Assembly (NCBI GenBank): GCA_003243455.1
Contig: QFQS01000004.1
Location: 1 to 64,000, forward strand
From: Cereibacter sphaeroides
GTDB lineage: Bacteria; Pseudomonadota; Alphaproteobacteria; Rhodobacterales; Rhodobacteraceae
Direction: 5' to 3'
Length of the DNA: 64,000 bases
Below, piece by piece: positions 54,590 through 63,839 of this stretch (positions are counted from its first letter, which is position 1; each line of letters starts with the position of its first letter). A program made the position numbers and the translations under genes. The notes beneath the pieces were generated by a model. It saw only the letters and a program-made list of their open reading frames with translations, was not told the DNA's origin and ran no database searches.

Positions 54590-55300
54590 AGCTAGGAACT
54601 AATGAGCGGTAAGCCGGTTGGATACTTGATCGGGTAGGCATGACAATCGGACGCGATGGTTTGAAGAACACGGCGGTTTTTCCGATTTCCCGTCGCGGCC
54701 AACGAAGTTGCAGCCGAGCTTCTAACCCATCTAAAAACTGACCTGCGACGGTTCCGACGTTGCCACGGAACCCGGCAATAGGCCGCATATTTCGAATGGC
54801 GGATATTGATCTCCCGGAAATCCTCGACACCCCAGAGGTTGCGGTTCTGACAAACCGCCCGCAGGTAATAGCTTGCCATACCGAGCGTTTTCGCCCCGAC
54901 CTCCGAGTTCCAGCACTAGAAGCCCCGGAAATAGAGATCTGGTGAGCCATCCGGAAGGCGACCCGCCTCGATCGGGTTGTGATCGTCGACCAGGAACAAG
55001 AAGATGTCGCGGTCAGAGGCATAGAGCGTGGTCGTGTCGCGACTGATCTCGACATCGGGGTTGTAAACCCCAGTCGACCAGTCGAGCACGCCTGGCACCT
55101 TCCAGCGCGTGTCGTCGGCGCCATTGCCCGCAATGCACTGTACCGCCTCAACCAATTCGTGGTCATGGATGCGGCCGTACTCAGGGCCGGTCACCGCGCG
55201 CAGTTCGGTTCGGCCGTTTTCGGTTTCGAAGGTCTTCACTGTTCGGCGCGATGGTTGGCCAGCCCGTATTGCAGGTTGATCCCTGCCAACGGCGCGGGCA
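54590..55300 (-). pseudogene. DUF932-type plasmid protein, fragmented
   Basis: The best-preserved part (54919-55239) reads KTFETENGRTELRAVTGPEY, then RWKVPGVLDWSTGVYNPDVE, ASDRDIFLFLVDDHNPIEAG and SPDLYFRGF. A TAG follows, then CWNSEVGAKTLGM and ASYYLRAVCQNRNLWGVEDF continue. Upstream, INLQYGLANHRAEQ ends in a TGA one base out of frame with the next block. I recognise this as a DUF932 (phage/plasmid) protein with at least one stop and two frameshifts. It is part of the debris between the IS6 remnant and the surface-modification genes. Confidence 0.65.
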
Positions 55301-55713
55301 ACTGCCGCAGATACCTCCGCGAAGGGCCGGTTGCGGTCGCTCAGTTCGAGATTGAGGGTGACAACGAGGCCCCCGAAATTCGCGAGCAGCGAGCATTGAG
55401 GCAGCGTGAGGTGAATGACGTAATTTCGCGCCTGCTGCGCGAGTTACGCCTGGGGGGATGAATGGAGCAGCTACGGCCCGTCGAGTTGAAGCTCCTCGAT
55501 GGGCTCCGGCGACGTCCTCGACTTCAACAACCATATCTTCGCTGAATTCTTCCACCGGGAAGTAGGCATCGACATCAATGACGATACGTTCTTCGACGGT
55601 CACGGGCCAAGGCTTGCTTATCCCACGGGTTTCGCGATGCTCGCTGATGGCCGCACTCACTCTAATTTGCTACGAGTGGCCATGGCCGCAGCCAACCTAA
55701 GTGAGGCATAAGA
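55301..55713. other. Degraded stretch, no firm gene
   Basis: A minus-strand frame (up to 55660) includes TVEERIVIDVDAYFPVEEFSEDMVVEVEDVAG, which looks protein-like and could be the start of a small plasmid gene. It has no ribosome binding site and soon runs into low-quality sequence, so I do not call it. Confidence 0.35.
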
Positions 55714-56046
55714 GTGCATGACATTGATATCGAGATTTCAAGTTACCGTCTGACGCTAGATTTCTCACGCACGGGGTTAAGCGTGGTATCTCTGGCCGAT
55801 CGCGCGAATGAAGTACTGCCTCTGCTGTATGCGCTTGTGTTGGCTGACGACGCTAAGTCGTCGCTTTCCGACGAGCAATTTGCCGACCGTCAAACTGGGT
55901 GCATGGCGATGGATCTGATGTGCCAAGCTGCTATTCGAGGTGCTACCGGGCGAGCGGCAATGTTGCTTGCTGTGACAGAGGGCACAGCTTCCATCTCGGA
56001 ACTCGGGTTCCCCGAGTTTGAGGGCGATGCCCCAATCGAAGTTTAG
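55714..56046 (+). CDS. Hypothetical protein, 110 aa
   Basis: The protein begins MHDIDIEISSYRLTLDFSRTG, then has a helical, Leu-rich centre (LPLLYALVLADDAKSS) and an acidic end (FPEFEGDAPIEV). It has no membrane segment or known motif. Amino acid composition is protein-like and the frame is open for its whole length, but there is no clear ribosome binding site. It ends 35 bases before the convergent sulfotransferase-like gene. Confidence 0.4.
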   Translation: MHDIDIEISSYRLTLDFSRTGLSVVSLADRANEVLPLLYALVLADDAKSSLSDEQFADRQTGCMAMDLMCQAAIRGATGRAAMLLAVTEGTASISELGFPEFEGDAPIEV

Positions 56047-56080
56047 GCGCCAGAGAACTTATGCGATCTGATGAGATTTA

Positions 56081-57631
56081 CTACTTCGGCTCAAAGAAAG
56101 ACCAAGTGTCTGTGAAGCCTTCGACCGTGATCCCCTGCTCTTTGCGTGTCCTGTCCATACGAGTGAATACATTGGCCGAAGCTTTTGTCCGGAGCAGAAG
56201 TTCAATTAAAACGAGGCCGGCAACGTCGTCCCGCATGGCCAAGTCTAGGGCTACCGCGTTTGTATTTAAGAGGAGGTCTGTCCCTCCAACGGCGTACCTG
56301 TCAAGGCCATTAAACTTGTTAGCGGTCTGCGGCTCTGACTTCTCGTAAGTAATGTCCTGTTCTCTGCCTTCGATTGCCCGTTCGCCTTCATAGATCTTCA
56401 TCATGTTGGCGTAGAAGTAGCTGCCGGCGCCTATGCTGCGTTGGGCCTCGTTTTCACCATGGTCCAAGAAAGTCTGGAGCGTCGAAATAAGCCATCTCGT
56501 CGTAAGCTCGTTGACTAGAAGCTGCCCTTTTTCTCGCCAGATCCTATGAAAAATCCGCCGGGCTTTACTTGTGTGGATGGTGTCACGACGCAGGTAGCTT
56601 ATCACCAGCGCATTTAGTTTCGCCAGGCGGGATTTGCCGCGAAGATGGTAGTCGAGGATCAGCGATTGATCCCTGATTTCGATGCGAGAGACGGAAGGTT
56701 GCTGGATGTCGGAAGGCAGCATGTCGAACAGAAAGGGCGAAAAATCGACTGTTTCGCCAGGCAGAATGTCATCAATTTCCTGAGGGGCGATCCTGCCGAG
56801 TGCTCGGTTCGCAAGGTGAGGCAAGGCCGCGCGCGCCAGATCGGCATTCATTGCCGATGCCGGGGGTGGTGATGGATTGGCGAGCGGCCGCGGCTTCCAG
56901 TCGGCCATCACCAGAGACTTGGCAAACCAACTTGTTGCCGGAAATCCGGATAGCGCATTAATGCGTTCGAGCTGGCGCACCTTTTCGGAATCTGGGGAAG
57001 AGTTTGTCTCCGAAGGGGGGTCAGCAAGTGCTAAGTCCGGATGCCCCGCAACTCTAAGGATCGTACGGACTCCCGCATCGGGAATTTTACTATATGGAAA
57101 GGATAGGAAGCTGCTTGGGAATGTCATCCGTGGTTTTTCAAGCTTCTGCGACCAGGACAAGCCTTCGTCGAAGTGCCTGCAAAACTCATCAAGATCGCTG
57201 AACTGAGTTCGGTGCTTCAGATGTTGGTGATAGCAGCTCCTCAACCAATCTCTCTCGTCGCGCACGAAGAATACAAACCGAACATTGTGGGGGTGTAGCG
57301 CGCGGTTCAAAATGCGCAAATTCTTTGTCAGCCTGGGATAGACAGCCTTCCGCTTTGAACGGCCTGGAAGGTCGCCGCTAAAGTCCTCCTGGCTCAGGAT
57401 TACAATCTCAGCCTTTGATCGAGAAATAGAGTCGGCAATTTCTATCAAGTACTCTTCTGCGGCTTCGAAATTCTCTTGTGCGAGGAGCATTGCGGCGTTG
57501 TGCGTGGTGTCGTTATGCAGAAACAGAATGCTAGCGCCCAGAAGCGATGCGCTGTTGGCTGCCAAACATCGCTGTACCGCAGTTGACCCTGTTTTGTGCG
57601 GGCCTACATGAACGATGACCGTCTTGGACAT
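56081..57631 (-). CDS. Sulfotransferase-like protein, 516 aa
   Basis: The N-terminus VIVHVGPHKTGSTAVQRCL has the 5'-phosphosulfate-binding PxKTGST loop. RFVFFVRDERDWLRSCYHQHLK resembles the 3'-phosphate-binding region of PAPS-dependent sulfotransferases. The C-terminal 250 residues show no known motif. Such proteins sulfate surface glycans or lipids. It follows a polysaccharide pyruvyl-transferase-like gene on the same strand by 10 bases, so both probably decorate a surface polysaccharide. Its base composition is noticeably less GC-rich than the catabolic modules, which suggests separate acquisition. Confidence 0.7.
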   Translation of the reverse strand: MSKTVIVHVGPHKTGSTAVQRCLAANSASLLGASILFLHNDTTHNAAMLLAQENFEAAEEYLIEIADSISRSKAEIVILSQEDFSGDLPGRSKRKAVYPRLTKNLRILNRALHPHNVRFVFFVRDERDWLRSCYHQHLKHRTQFSDLDEFCRHFDEGLSWSQKLEKPRMTFPSSFLSFPYSKIPDAGVRTILRVAGHPDLALADPPSETNSSPDSEKVRQLERINALSGFPATSWFAKSLVMADWKPRPLANPSPPPASAMNADLARAALPHLANRALGRIAPQEIDDILPGETVDFSPFLFDMLPSDIQQPSVSRIEIRDQSLILDYHLRGKSRLAKLNALVISYLRRDTIHTSKARRIFHRIWREKGQLLVNELTTRWLISTLQTFLDHGENEAQRSIGAGSYFYANMMKIYEGERAIEGREQDITYEKSEPQTANKFNGLDRYAVGGTDLLLNTNAVALDLAMRDDVAGLVLIELLLRTKASANVFTRMDRTRKEQGITVEGFTDTWSFFEPK

Positions 57632-57641
57632 AGGATTCTGC

Positions 57642-58535
57642 TCAACCGCCCCAGACTTCTAAGCTTTGCTTCGCGAATGCTTGGTTCAGAGCACGATATT
57701 CTTCGAGCAATGGCGGAAAGAACGCTGATGATAGCTTCGAACGCCAAGTATCAATCTCTGCCATTGCCGGCCGATACTGAAATGTCTCAAATTTATTATT
57801 GTATGGGATGCAAATAACTCGTCGGCCGAGAAGTTGTGCCCAATAGACGCCGTGATATGAGCTAGTCACAATCGTTGCGCCAGAAGCAATAAAATCTATC
57901 GTCTCCTTGGGCGTTCGTTCAGCATTTGTCATAACGGGGAGGTTCGGCGGGACTAGTACTTTCTCCCCTTTTCTTCGATGCAAATAAAACACGAGGTCAT
58001 GTTGCGGAGGGGAAATGTTGTCGAAGAGTGGTGAGAGACAACTTGCGCATGGCACGAAAGGGAGCTGGTGCCTACGATCATAGTTTCGAGTTCCAAATAG
58101 ATCAAACTGCCGTGTGACGTCGCGCACAAGACCGTCTCGGACGCCGTTCGGCGGCAGGCCTACACCCCATCCGACAATCTTTGCTTCGGCGTTTAGCTCC
58201 TTGATTGACTCAACTAAGAGAGGTAGCTGAGAAAAAAGCTGACCACCCCCTACAATGAAGTTATCGGAGCTCTGCTGCACGGGCTCGACGGGGATGTTGA
58301 TCATAACTTTTGGCCAGCAATATTGGCCAGGGCCCGACATCAGATCGCCGATGTTGTTCGCAGTGCAATGGAAAATGTTCACGACCCGTGATGGCGGGTC
58401 CGCGTTGCGCTGAGACATTAATGCAGAAGCATTTGTCGCGGAATTGAGAGTGAGATCCGTGTTGACGTTGATTTTCGGGCACATCGCAGTGTTTGTCTCG
58501 CAACAACTTCTGGCACGGTGGACGATCAGTTTCAT
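57642..58535 (-). CDS. Polysaccharide pyruvyl transferase family protein, 297 aa
   Basis: FHCTANNIGDLMSGPGQY near residue 57 is the NxGD motif that opens this family. IVGGGQLFSQLPLLVE, KIVGWGVGLP and TIVTSSYHGVYWAQLLGRRVICIPYNNKF follow, the last with the conserved Ser-x-His in SSYHG. These enzymes add ketal pyruvate or act as related transferases on exopolysaccharides. The start at 58535 is uncertain because no strong ribosome binding site is seen. It precedes the sulfotransferase-like gene in the same operon and shares its lower GC content. Confidence 0.75.
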   Translation of the reverse strand: MKLIVHRARSCCETNTAMCPKINVNTDLTLNSATNASALMSQRNADPPSRVVNIFHCTANNIGDLMSGPGQYCWPKVMINIPVEPVQQSSDNFIVGGGQLFSQLPLLVESIKELNAEAKIVGWGVGLPPNGVRDGLVRDVTRQFDLFGTRNYDRRHQLPFVPCASCLSPLFDNISPPQHDLVFYLHRRKGEKVLVPPNLPVMTNAERTPKETIDFIASGATIVTSSYHGVYWAQLLGRRVICIPYNNKFETFQYRPAMAEIDTWRSKLSSAFFPPLLEEYRALNQAFAKQSLEVWGG

Positions 58536-58719
58536 AATAGCCACGTATGTACGGCGCCGTCGAAATGAAATTGCTAGTCGACATGGGTTTCGTCATCGTT
58601 AGTGCTCACCACATGCCGCAGTAGATAGTGCCGAAATCTCTTAGCCCCACCGTTCAAGGTTCGGCGCTCCGGAAATCCCAAACTGACACGTGCGACTAGC
58701 TACGGTTTTGAGCTAAGAA

Positions 58720-59097
58720 GAGGATCGCGAGGATCGGCCTGTCGCACGACGTATTGGACACCACCAGCTGGCTCTTCTGGCTCCTCGGATGCCTCGACCG
58801 GGCGTTCGACGGCACCGAAGAGGTTCTGGGTCACACCCTTTACGAGGCACGCTTCTTGGGAGACTGTGGCGGGCGAGACCTTCAGCGAGCGTCAACGCTG
58901 CGTGTTCAACCGGCTGCTGGACGGCTTTGACGGAAAGCTGGACATCCTCGAAATGGGCAAAACTTACCAAGGTTTCCTCCGACACGGCGCTCCGCGACAT
59001 CGCGGACCTCGTTGATCGAGGGGTGCTTGAGAAGGAGGATCCCGGCGGTCGCAGTACCAGCTACAGGATGGTTGAGTCGGCGCGGGCTGAAGGTTGA
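58720..59097 (+). pseudogene. C-terminal fragment of a Fic-family protein, frameshifted
   Basis: Pieces in different frames read TTSWLFWLLGCLDRAFDGTEEVL, then FSERQRCVFNRLLDGFDGKL, then SSKWAKLTKVSSDTALRDIADLVDRGVLEKEDPGGRS. These match the end of Fic proteins that carry a C-terminal winged-helix domain. The catalytic HPFxxGNGR motif is absent, so only the tail remains. No promoter or start is visible. Confidence 0.65.
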
Positions 59098-59185
59098 TGG
59101 CTATCTGACCACTTCAGGCTTGCATACGCTGGCAAGTCTGCAAGCTGCCAAGGAGTGATTTTCACAGTTGGCAGAATAGGTTATA

Positions 59186-59593
59186 CTAGGCTGAGAGCTC
59201 GGGTATCTGGCGTTCGACCAATCGCAAGTATCGTCTGTTGCGCGTCCCCGCAGCCAACGATCCCGGGGGATAGCAAGTTGTACAAGTCTCCACTTCCGAA
59301 AGGAAATCGTGGTTCTTCTCTCCAGCGGCAAAGCGCAGGGTCGCATCGAGATCACCGCGCAGCACGATGGCCAACTCCCCATTGTCAGGCACTAGCATTA
59401 CCTGATCGATCAGGGGCCGGAAGGTCTCTGCCGCCTGGCTGCCGCTCTCTCCGTCCTGCAGAGGTTCATAGAGTTGGCCGATCCGCTCGCATAGAGCCCA
59501 GCCATGTTGCAATGCAGCAGGCGCATCGGCGTTGGCAAGCTTGTCTGCCAGATCCGTCTTACGCGCTTCCAGCTTCTCCGTCTTATCCTTCAC
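59186..59593 (-). pseudogene. C-terminal fragment of a large serine recombinase
   Basis: The frame ends with RRYLRLVERQIPELSA and contains LIDQVMLVPDNGELAIVLRGDLDATLRFAAG, a pattern of the C-terminal part of large serine recombinases. A coiled-coil-like segment (TEKLEARKTDLADKLANADAP) lies at its start. The catalytic resolvase domain is missing. The break coincides with the end of the polyol operon at 59590, so it marks the joint between debris and that module. Confidence 0.65.
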
Positions 59594-60348
59594 CAGAGCG
59601 TCAGCCCGCCATCGACCACCACCACGGCCCCGGTCATCAGGCTGGCCGCATCGGAGGCCAGGAATTGCACGACCGAGGCGACTTCCTCGACCTGTCCCAT
59701 GCGCCCCATCGGCGTATCGCGAAGCCAGTCCTTGGCCATTCCGGTCTCATGCCCGCGCATCGTCAGCGGGGTTTCGATATAGGTCGGGGCCACGGCATTG
59801 ACTCGCAGCCCGCGTGCGGCCCATTCGGCGGCAAGGCTGCGGGTCAGATGATGCACCGCCGCTTTCGAACTGTTGTAATTGCTTTGGCTTTGCGGGCGAT
59901 TGACAATCATTCCAGACATCGAGCCGATGTTGACGATGACTCCTGTGCCACGCGCCAGCATCCGCCGTCCGAAGGCCCGGTTGCAGAAGAACACGCCGTC
60001 CAGATTGACCAGATGCACATCGCGCCAATCCGCGTCGGACATCTCCTCGGTCGGGGTGGAATCGCGGCCGACCCCGGCATTGGCCACCAGGATGTCCAGG
60101 TTGCCGACGGATTCGGCCAGGGCCTCGACTTCTGCCGAACGGGTGACGTCAAGCTGCACAGCCTCGGCCTGACGCCCCTTGACGAGCAGGGTCTTCGCGG
60201 CGGCTTCTGCCCCGGCCAGGTCGATGTCCGCGATGATGACGGCGGCGCCGGCCTCGCTCAGGGCATCGGCGCAGGCAAAGCCGATCCCGCGTCCTGCGCC
60301 GGTGATCAGGGCGCGGCGGCCGGTCAGGGAAAGTCGCTTCAGATACAT
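59590..60348 (-). CDS. Short-chain dehydrogenase/reductase, 252 aa
   Basis: The cofactor motif is LITGAGRGIGFACADALSEAG, followed by NAGVG, Ser in GSMSGMI, the catalytic Tyr-Lys in YNSSKAAVHHL, and a C-terminal TGAVVVVDGGLTLW. An Asp in IADID after the second strand suggests NAD preference. It probably oxidises a polyol or ketose in the operon. The start at 60348 has AGGAG upstream and overlaps the kinase stop by 10 bases. It is the last gene of the operon. Confidence 0.9.
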   Translation of the reverse strand: MYLKRLSLTGRRALITGAGRGIGFACADALSEAGAAVIIADIDLAGAEAAAKTLLVKGRQAEAVQLDVTRSAEVEALAESVGNLDILVANAGVGRDSTPTEEMSDADWRDVHLVNLDGVFFCNRAFGRRMLARGTGVIVNIGSMSGMIVNRPQSQSNYNSSKAAVHHLTRSLAAEWAARGLRVNAVAPTYIETPLTMRGHETGMAKDWLRDTPMGRMGQVEEVASVVQFLASDAASLMTGAVVVVDGGLTLW

Positions 60349-61841
60349 GATTGCTCCTTTTGAGCAGAGGAATTGAGGCGCTGGAACTCGGGTACGAGTG
60401 CCGCATACAGATGGCGGTAGACGTTCAGATCCGCCCGCAACCGGGCGCCCAGTCGGGGATCGGGACAGATGGTGGTGCGAACTTCGGGCGCAGCCATATC
60501 GGCCACGTGCTGCCCAGTCAGGCAGGACAGCGCCAGCCGTGCCGCGCCGAGCGCCGCGCCGGCATTCGCATCGGCCAATAAGTCCAGCGGACAGTCCAGC
60601 ACCGATGCCACAAGCTTGCACAGCAGCGGACTGCGCGCGCCGCCGCCAACCATCGTCAGCCTGCCAGGCATCGGCCCCAGCCGCGCCAAGGCCGCATGAC
60701 CATCGGCGAGCGCGAAGGCCAGCCCTCGCAGCACCGCCAGCCCGACATGCGCGGCCCCATGGTCGGCCATCAGCCCGAACAGGACGCCGCGCGCGTCGGG
60801 GTTGTCATGCGGGGTGCGTTCGCCCGCCAGATAAGGCAGGAAGATCGGGGCAGGGCTGGCGGGATCCAACGTCCCTGCGGCGTCGAGCAGCGCTGCGACG
60901 GACAGCCCTGTCAGCCCGGCCGCCCAGGACAGCGCCACGCCGCTGCTTTGCAGGGCCGCGGCGCGATACCACAGACCGGGCAGCCCATGGCCTAGGATCT
61001 GAACGGTGCTGCCCGGCGCCGCCGCATAGTGACCCTGTGCGACCGAGATCTGTGCCGATGTACCGACCGAGATGAAGCCTTGCTCGGGGTGCACCGCGCC
61101 GATGCCGATGGCACCCGCTGCACCATCGCCGGCGCCGGCGACCACGACGGGTTTCCCGGCGATCCCCCAGCGCGAGGCCAGTTCCGGCAGCAAGTGTCCG
61201 GTAGGCGCCGGACCTTCGAGGACGGGCGGCAGCATGATTCGGTGCAGTCCAAAGGCCCGCAGACTTTCCTCCGACCAATCGCGACGGGCCTCGTCGAAGA
61301 GCAGAGATCCCGCGGCTTCGCAGGGGTCGGTGGCATGGATGCCGGTCATCCGCAGCCGCAGCCAGTCCTTGCAGAAGGTGATGCGGGCGATGCGGTCTCT
61401 CCGTGCCGGATCGTTCCGGGCCAGCCAGTCCAGCTTGCAGGCGGTCAGGCCCGGTGCTGGGCGCAGACCCGAACGAGCCTCCAAACCCGGCAGCAGGGTT
61501 GCGCGGGCAGCCTCGTTGTGGGCGCGGTTGTCGTTCCACAGGATCGCATTGCCCAGCGGGCGGTCCTGCGCATCCAGGTCGACCAGCCCGTGCATCTGCC
61601 CTGACAGACCGATCGCAGCCAGGGCACCCATCGCAGCCGGAGCCTTTGCCGCTAGGGCGACCATGCCCTGATCCAGCGCCCGCCACCAGTCTTCGGGAGC
61701 CTGCTCCGATGCGCCGACAAAGGGTCGCCGTGTCTCAAGCGGCTGCTCGCCACTGGCCAGCGGTCGACCGGCGCTGTCCAACAGCAGCAGCTTCAACGCT
61801 GACGTTCCCAGATCCAGCCCCAGAACGGTTGTGTCCTGCAT
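60339..61841 (-). CDS. xylB: Xylulokinase (FGGY family), 500 aa
   Basis: The N-terminal domain has GLDLGTSALKLLLLD and IGLSGQMHGLVDLD, the xylulokinase-type segment. ILWNDNRAHNEA and GAGDGAAGAIGIGAV follow, and the C-terminal FGGY-like block is MVGGGARSPLLCKLVASVL. It should phosphorylate D-xylulose or a related ketose formed by the SDR enzymes. It begins 7 bases before the upstream ATPase gene's end region and lies within the operon. Confidence 0.9.
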   Translation of the reverse strand: MQDTTVLGLDLGTSALKLLLLDSAGRPLASGEQPLETRRPFVGASEQAPEDWWRALDQGMVALAAKAPAAMGALAAIGLSGQMHGLVDLDAQDRPLGNAILWNDNRAHNEAARATLLPGLEARSGLRPAPGLTACKLDWLARNDPARRDRIARITFCKDWLRLRMTGIHATDPCEAAGSLLFDEARRDWSEESLRAFGLHRIMLPPVLEGPAPTGHLLPELASRWGIAGKPVVVAGAGDGAAGAIGIGAVHPEQGFISVGTSAQISVAQGHYAAAPGSTVQILGHGLPGLWYRAAALQSSGVALSWAAGLTGLSVAALLDAAGTLDPASPAPIFLPYLAGERTPHDNPDARGVLFGLMADHGAAHVGLAVLRGLAFALADGHAALARLGPMPGRLTMVGGGARSPLLCKLVASVLDCPLDLLADANAGAALGAARLALSCLTGQHVADMAAPEVRTTICPDPRLGARLRADLNVYRHLYAALVPEFQRLNSSAQKEQSCI

Positions 61842-61848
61842 GATTTCG

Positions 61849-62919
61849 CTAGGCCCGCCGCAGGGTCAGATCGTCGGAATCGAACAGGAAGGCGCGATTG
61901 AAATCCGGCGATAGGCCGATGCTGTCCCCGCGGGCAAAGCGTCGTTCGTCCACGGCCCGCACCACTAGAGGGAGGTCGATCCCCGGCAGCACAACATGCA
62001 GGAACACGTCGCTGCCCAGTTGCTCGGACACCTGGACCGTGCCTTGCCAGAGCGGGCCGTCCTGGTTCAGCCGCAGATGTTCGGGCCGAATGCCCAGGAT
62101 CCGCGCGCGGGCAAGATCCGCAGCCCGGTATCCCGAAAGCGGAAGGGTCGTGCCATCCACGGTCTTCAACCCGGCCGCATCCGACGTGACCGGCAGGAAA
62201 TTCATCTTGGGCGAGCCGATGAACCCGGCTACGAAGCGGTTCACCGGCGCGTCATAAAGCGCAATCGGCGTGTCGAACTGCTCCACCCGACCTGCCGAGA
62301 GCACGACGATGCGGTCGGCCATGGTCATCGCCTCGACCTGGTCATGGGTGACGTAGATCATCGTCTTGGCCAGGCTGGCGTGCAGGTTGATGATTTCCAT
62401 CCGCATCTGCACGCGCAGCGCGGCGTCCAGGTTCGACAGGGGCTCATCGAACAGGAACGCGCGCGGCGAGCGCACGATGGCCCGGCCGATGGCCACCCGC
62501 TGCCGCTGCCCGCCCGACAGGGCCTTGGGCTTGCGGTCCAGCAGATGCGACAGCTCCAGCATCCGGGCCGCCTCCTCGACCTTGGCGGTGACCTCGGGCT
62601 TCGGAAAACCCGCGATCTTCAGGCCGAAGGAGATGTTCTCGCGCACGGTCATATGCGGGTAAAGCGCATAGGACTGGAACACCATCGCGATCTGGCGTTC
62701 CGCCGGGGCCTTGCGGCTGACATCTTGACCGTCAATCAGTATCCGGCCATCGCTCAGCTCCTCCAACCCGGCGATCATGCGCAGGAGCGTGGATTTTCCG
62801 CAGCCGGAAGGGCCGACGAAGACGACGAACTCGCCGTCTTTGATGTTCAGCGAGATGTTCCTGATGATACTTTGGGCACCATAGGACTTGGCGGCGTGAT
62901 CCAGAACGATGGCACCCAT
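61849..62919 (-). CDS. Sugar ABC transporter ATPase (MalK/UgpC type), 356 aa
   Basis: Walker A is GPSGCGKST, the Q-loop MVFQSYALYPHMTVRENISF, the signature LSGGQRQRVAIGRAIV and Walker B AFLFDEPLSNLDA, followed by the switch YVTHDQVEAMTMADRIVVL. The C-terminal regulatory TOBE/OB domain (IGSPKMNFLPV and LGIRPEHLRL) is complete. No permease or binding protein is in the window; they probably lie to the right, beyond the edge. MalK-type ATPases can also serve more than one sugar transporter. Confidence 0.92.
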   Translation of the reverse strand: MGAIVLDHAAKSYGAQSIIRNISLNIKDGEFVVFVGPSGCGKSTLLRMIAGLEELSDGRILIDGQDVSRKAPAERQIAMVFQSYALYPHMTVRENISFGLKIAGFPKPEVTAKVEEAARMLELSHLLDRKPKALSGGQRQRVAIGRAIVRSPRAFLFDEPLSNLDAALRVQMRMEIINLHASLAKTMIYVTHDQVEAMTMADRIVVLSAGRVEQFDTPIALYDAPVNRFVAGFIGSPKMNFLPVTSDAAGLKTVDGTTLPLSGYRAADLARARILGIRPEHLRLNQDGPLWQGTVQVSEQLGSDVFLHVVLPGIDLPLVVRAVDERRFARGDSIGLSPDFNRAFLFDSDDLTLRRA

Positions 62920-62934
62920 GATGGTTTCCTTCCA

Positions 62935-63825
62935 TCAGGCCAGTCGCGCGACGCGCGACACGGCGTTGCGGGCCGCCACCAGCTGGGCTTCCGTATAGAT
63001 CTTGGCATGGCGGGCCAGATCCTCGCCGTCTTCCCAGGTCTCGCGCCAGATGCCCAGAATGCCGGTCAGTGGCTGGCCCACGACGCGGGAGGAGAAGCTT
63101 TCATAGGTGATCGGCCCGGCATAGCCGATGCGGGTCAGCGCCGTGAAGACCGATTTCAGGTCGATGGACCCAGTACCCATATAGCCCCGGTGGCTTTCGC
63201 CGGTGTGGAAATAGCCCAGGTATTTCCCCGTCGCCTCGATCGCGGCCACGGCATCTGCCTCTTCGATGTTCATGTGATAGACGTCGAGATGCACCTTGAC
63301 ATTAGGCGCCCCGACGCGGCGGCAGTATTCCACCGCCTGCGCGGCGGTGTTGATCATGTTCGTCTCGTAGCGGTTCACCACCTCCATCCCCAGGGTGATG
63401 TTGCTGGCCGCCGCCTTCTCTGCCACCCGCGCCATCACCTCGATCGAGGCTGCGACCCCGGCGGTGGTCGGCGGCTCGACATACTTCTGAAAGGCCGAAT
63501 AGAGGATGCCGCAGACATGGGTTGCCCCCAAATCGCGGGCGGCGGAGATCGCATCCAGAAGCAGGACCTCGCCGCGCTTCATCTTTTCGGGATCGGCGCT
63601 GGAAATGTCGGTTCCGGTGTCCAGACCCAGCGACAGTGCGATGCTGATGCCGGCTTGCTCCAGCCGCCTGCGGGTGAAGGCGACGTTCAGCGAATGGGGG
63701 TCCAGCGCGGGCGCTTCGATCAGGTCGAAGCCAAGTTCGGCGGTCTTGTCGATGGCGCGGGCGGCTTCGTCCTCGCTCCAGCCGGCGACCCAGACGTTTG
63801 CGTGCAGACCCAGACGGTTCTTCAT
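62935..63825 (-). CDS. Sugar epimerase/isomerase, D-tagatose 3-epimerase-like TIM barrel, 296 aa
   Basis: The barrel shows LGLHANVWVAGW, FDLIEAPALDP, metal-ligand segments LGMEVVNRYETNMI (Glu), VKVHLDVYHMNIEEAD (Asp and His), YFHTGESHRGYMGTG (His) and GPITYESFSS (Glu). This is the ketose 3-epimerase pattern, interconverting for instance tagatose and sorbose or fructose and allulose. In the operon it would feed a ketose to the kinase. The next gene on the left begins 15 bases after it ends. Confidence 0.85.
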   Translation of the reverse strand: MKNRLGLHANVWVAGWSEDEAARAIDKTAELGFDLIEAPALDPHSLNVAFTRRRLEQAGISIALSLGLDTGTDISSADPEKMKRGEVLLLDAISAARDLGATHVCGILYSAFQKYVEPPTTAGVAASIEVMARVAEKAAASNITLGMEVVNRYETNMINTAAQAVEYCRRVGAPNVKVHLDVYHMNIEEADAVAAIEATGKYLGYFHTGESHRGYMGTGSIDLKSVFTALTRIGYAGPITYESFSSRVVGQPLTGILGIWRETWEDGEDLARHAKIYTEAQLVAARNAVSRVARLA

Positions 63826-63839
63826 GTTGTCCTCGATGT

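Noticed and set aside
54324..55166. A 280-codon minus-strand open frame
   Set aside because: It is Arg/Ser-rich shadow coding over the DUF932 fragment, with no motifs.
55499..55711. A 70-codon plus-strand gene
   Set aside because: It is antisense to a more protein-like minus-strand stretch and has no ribosome binding site.
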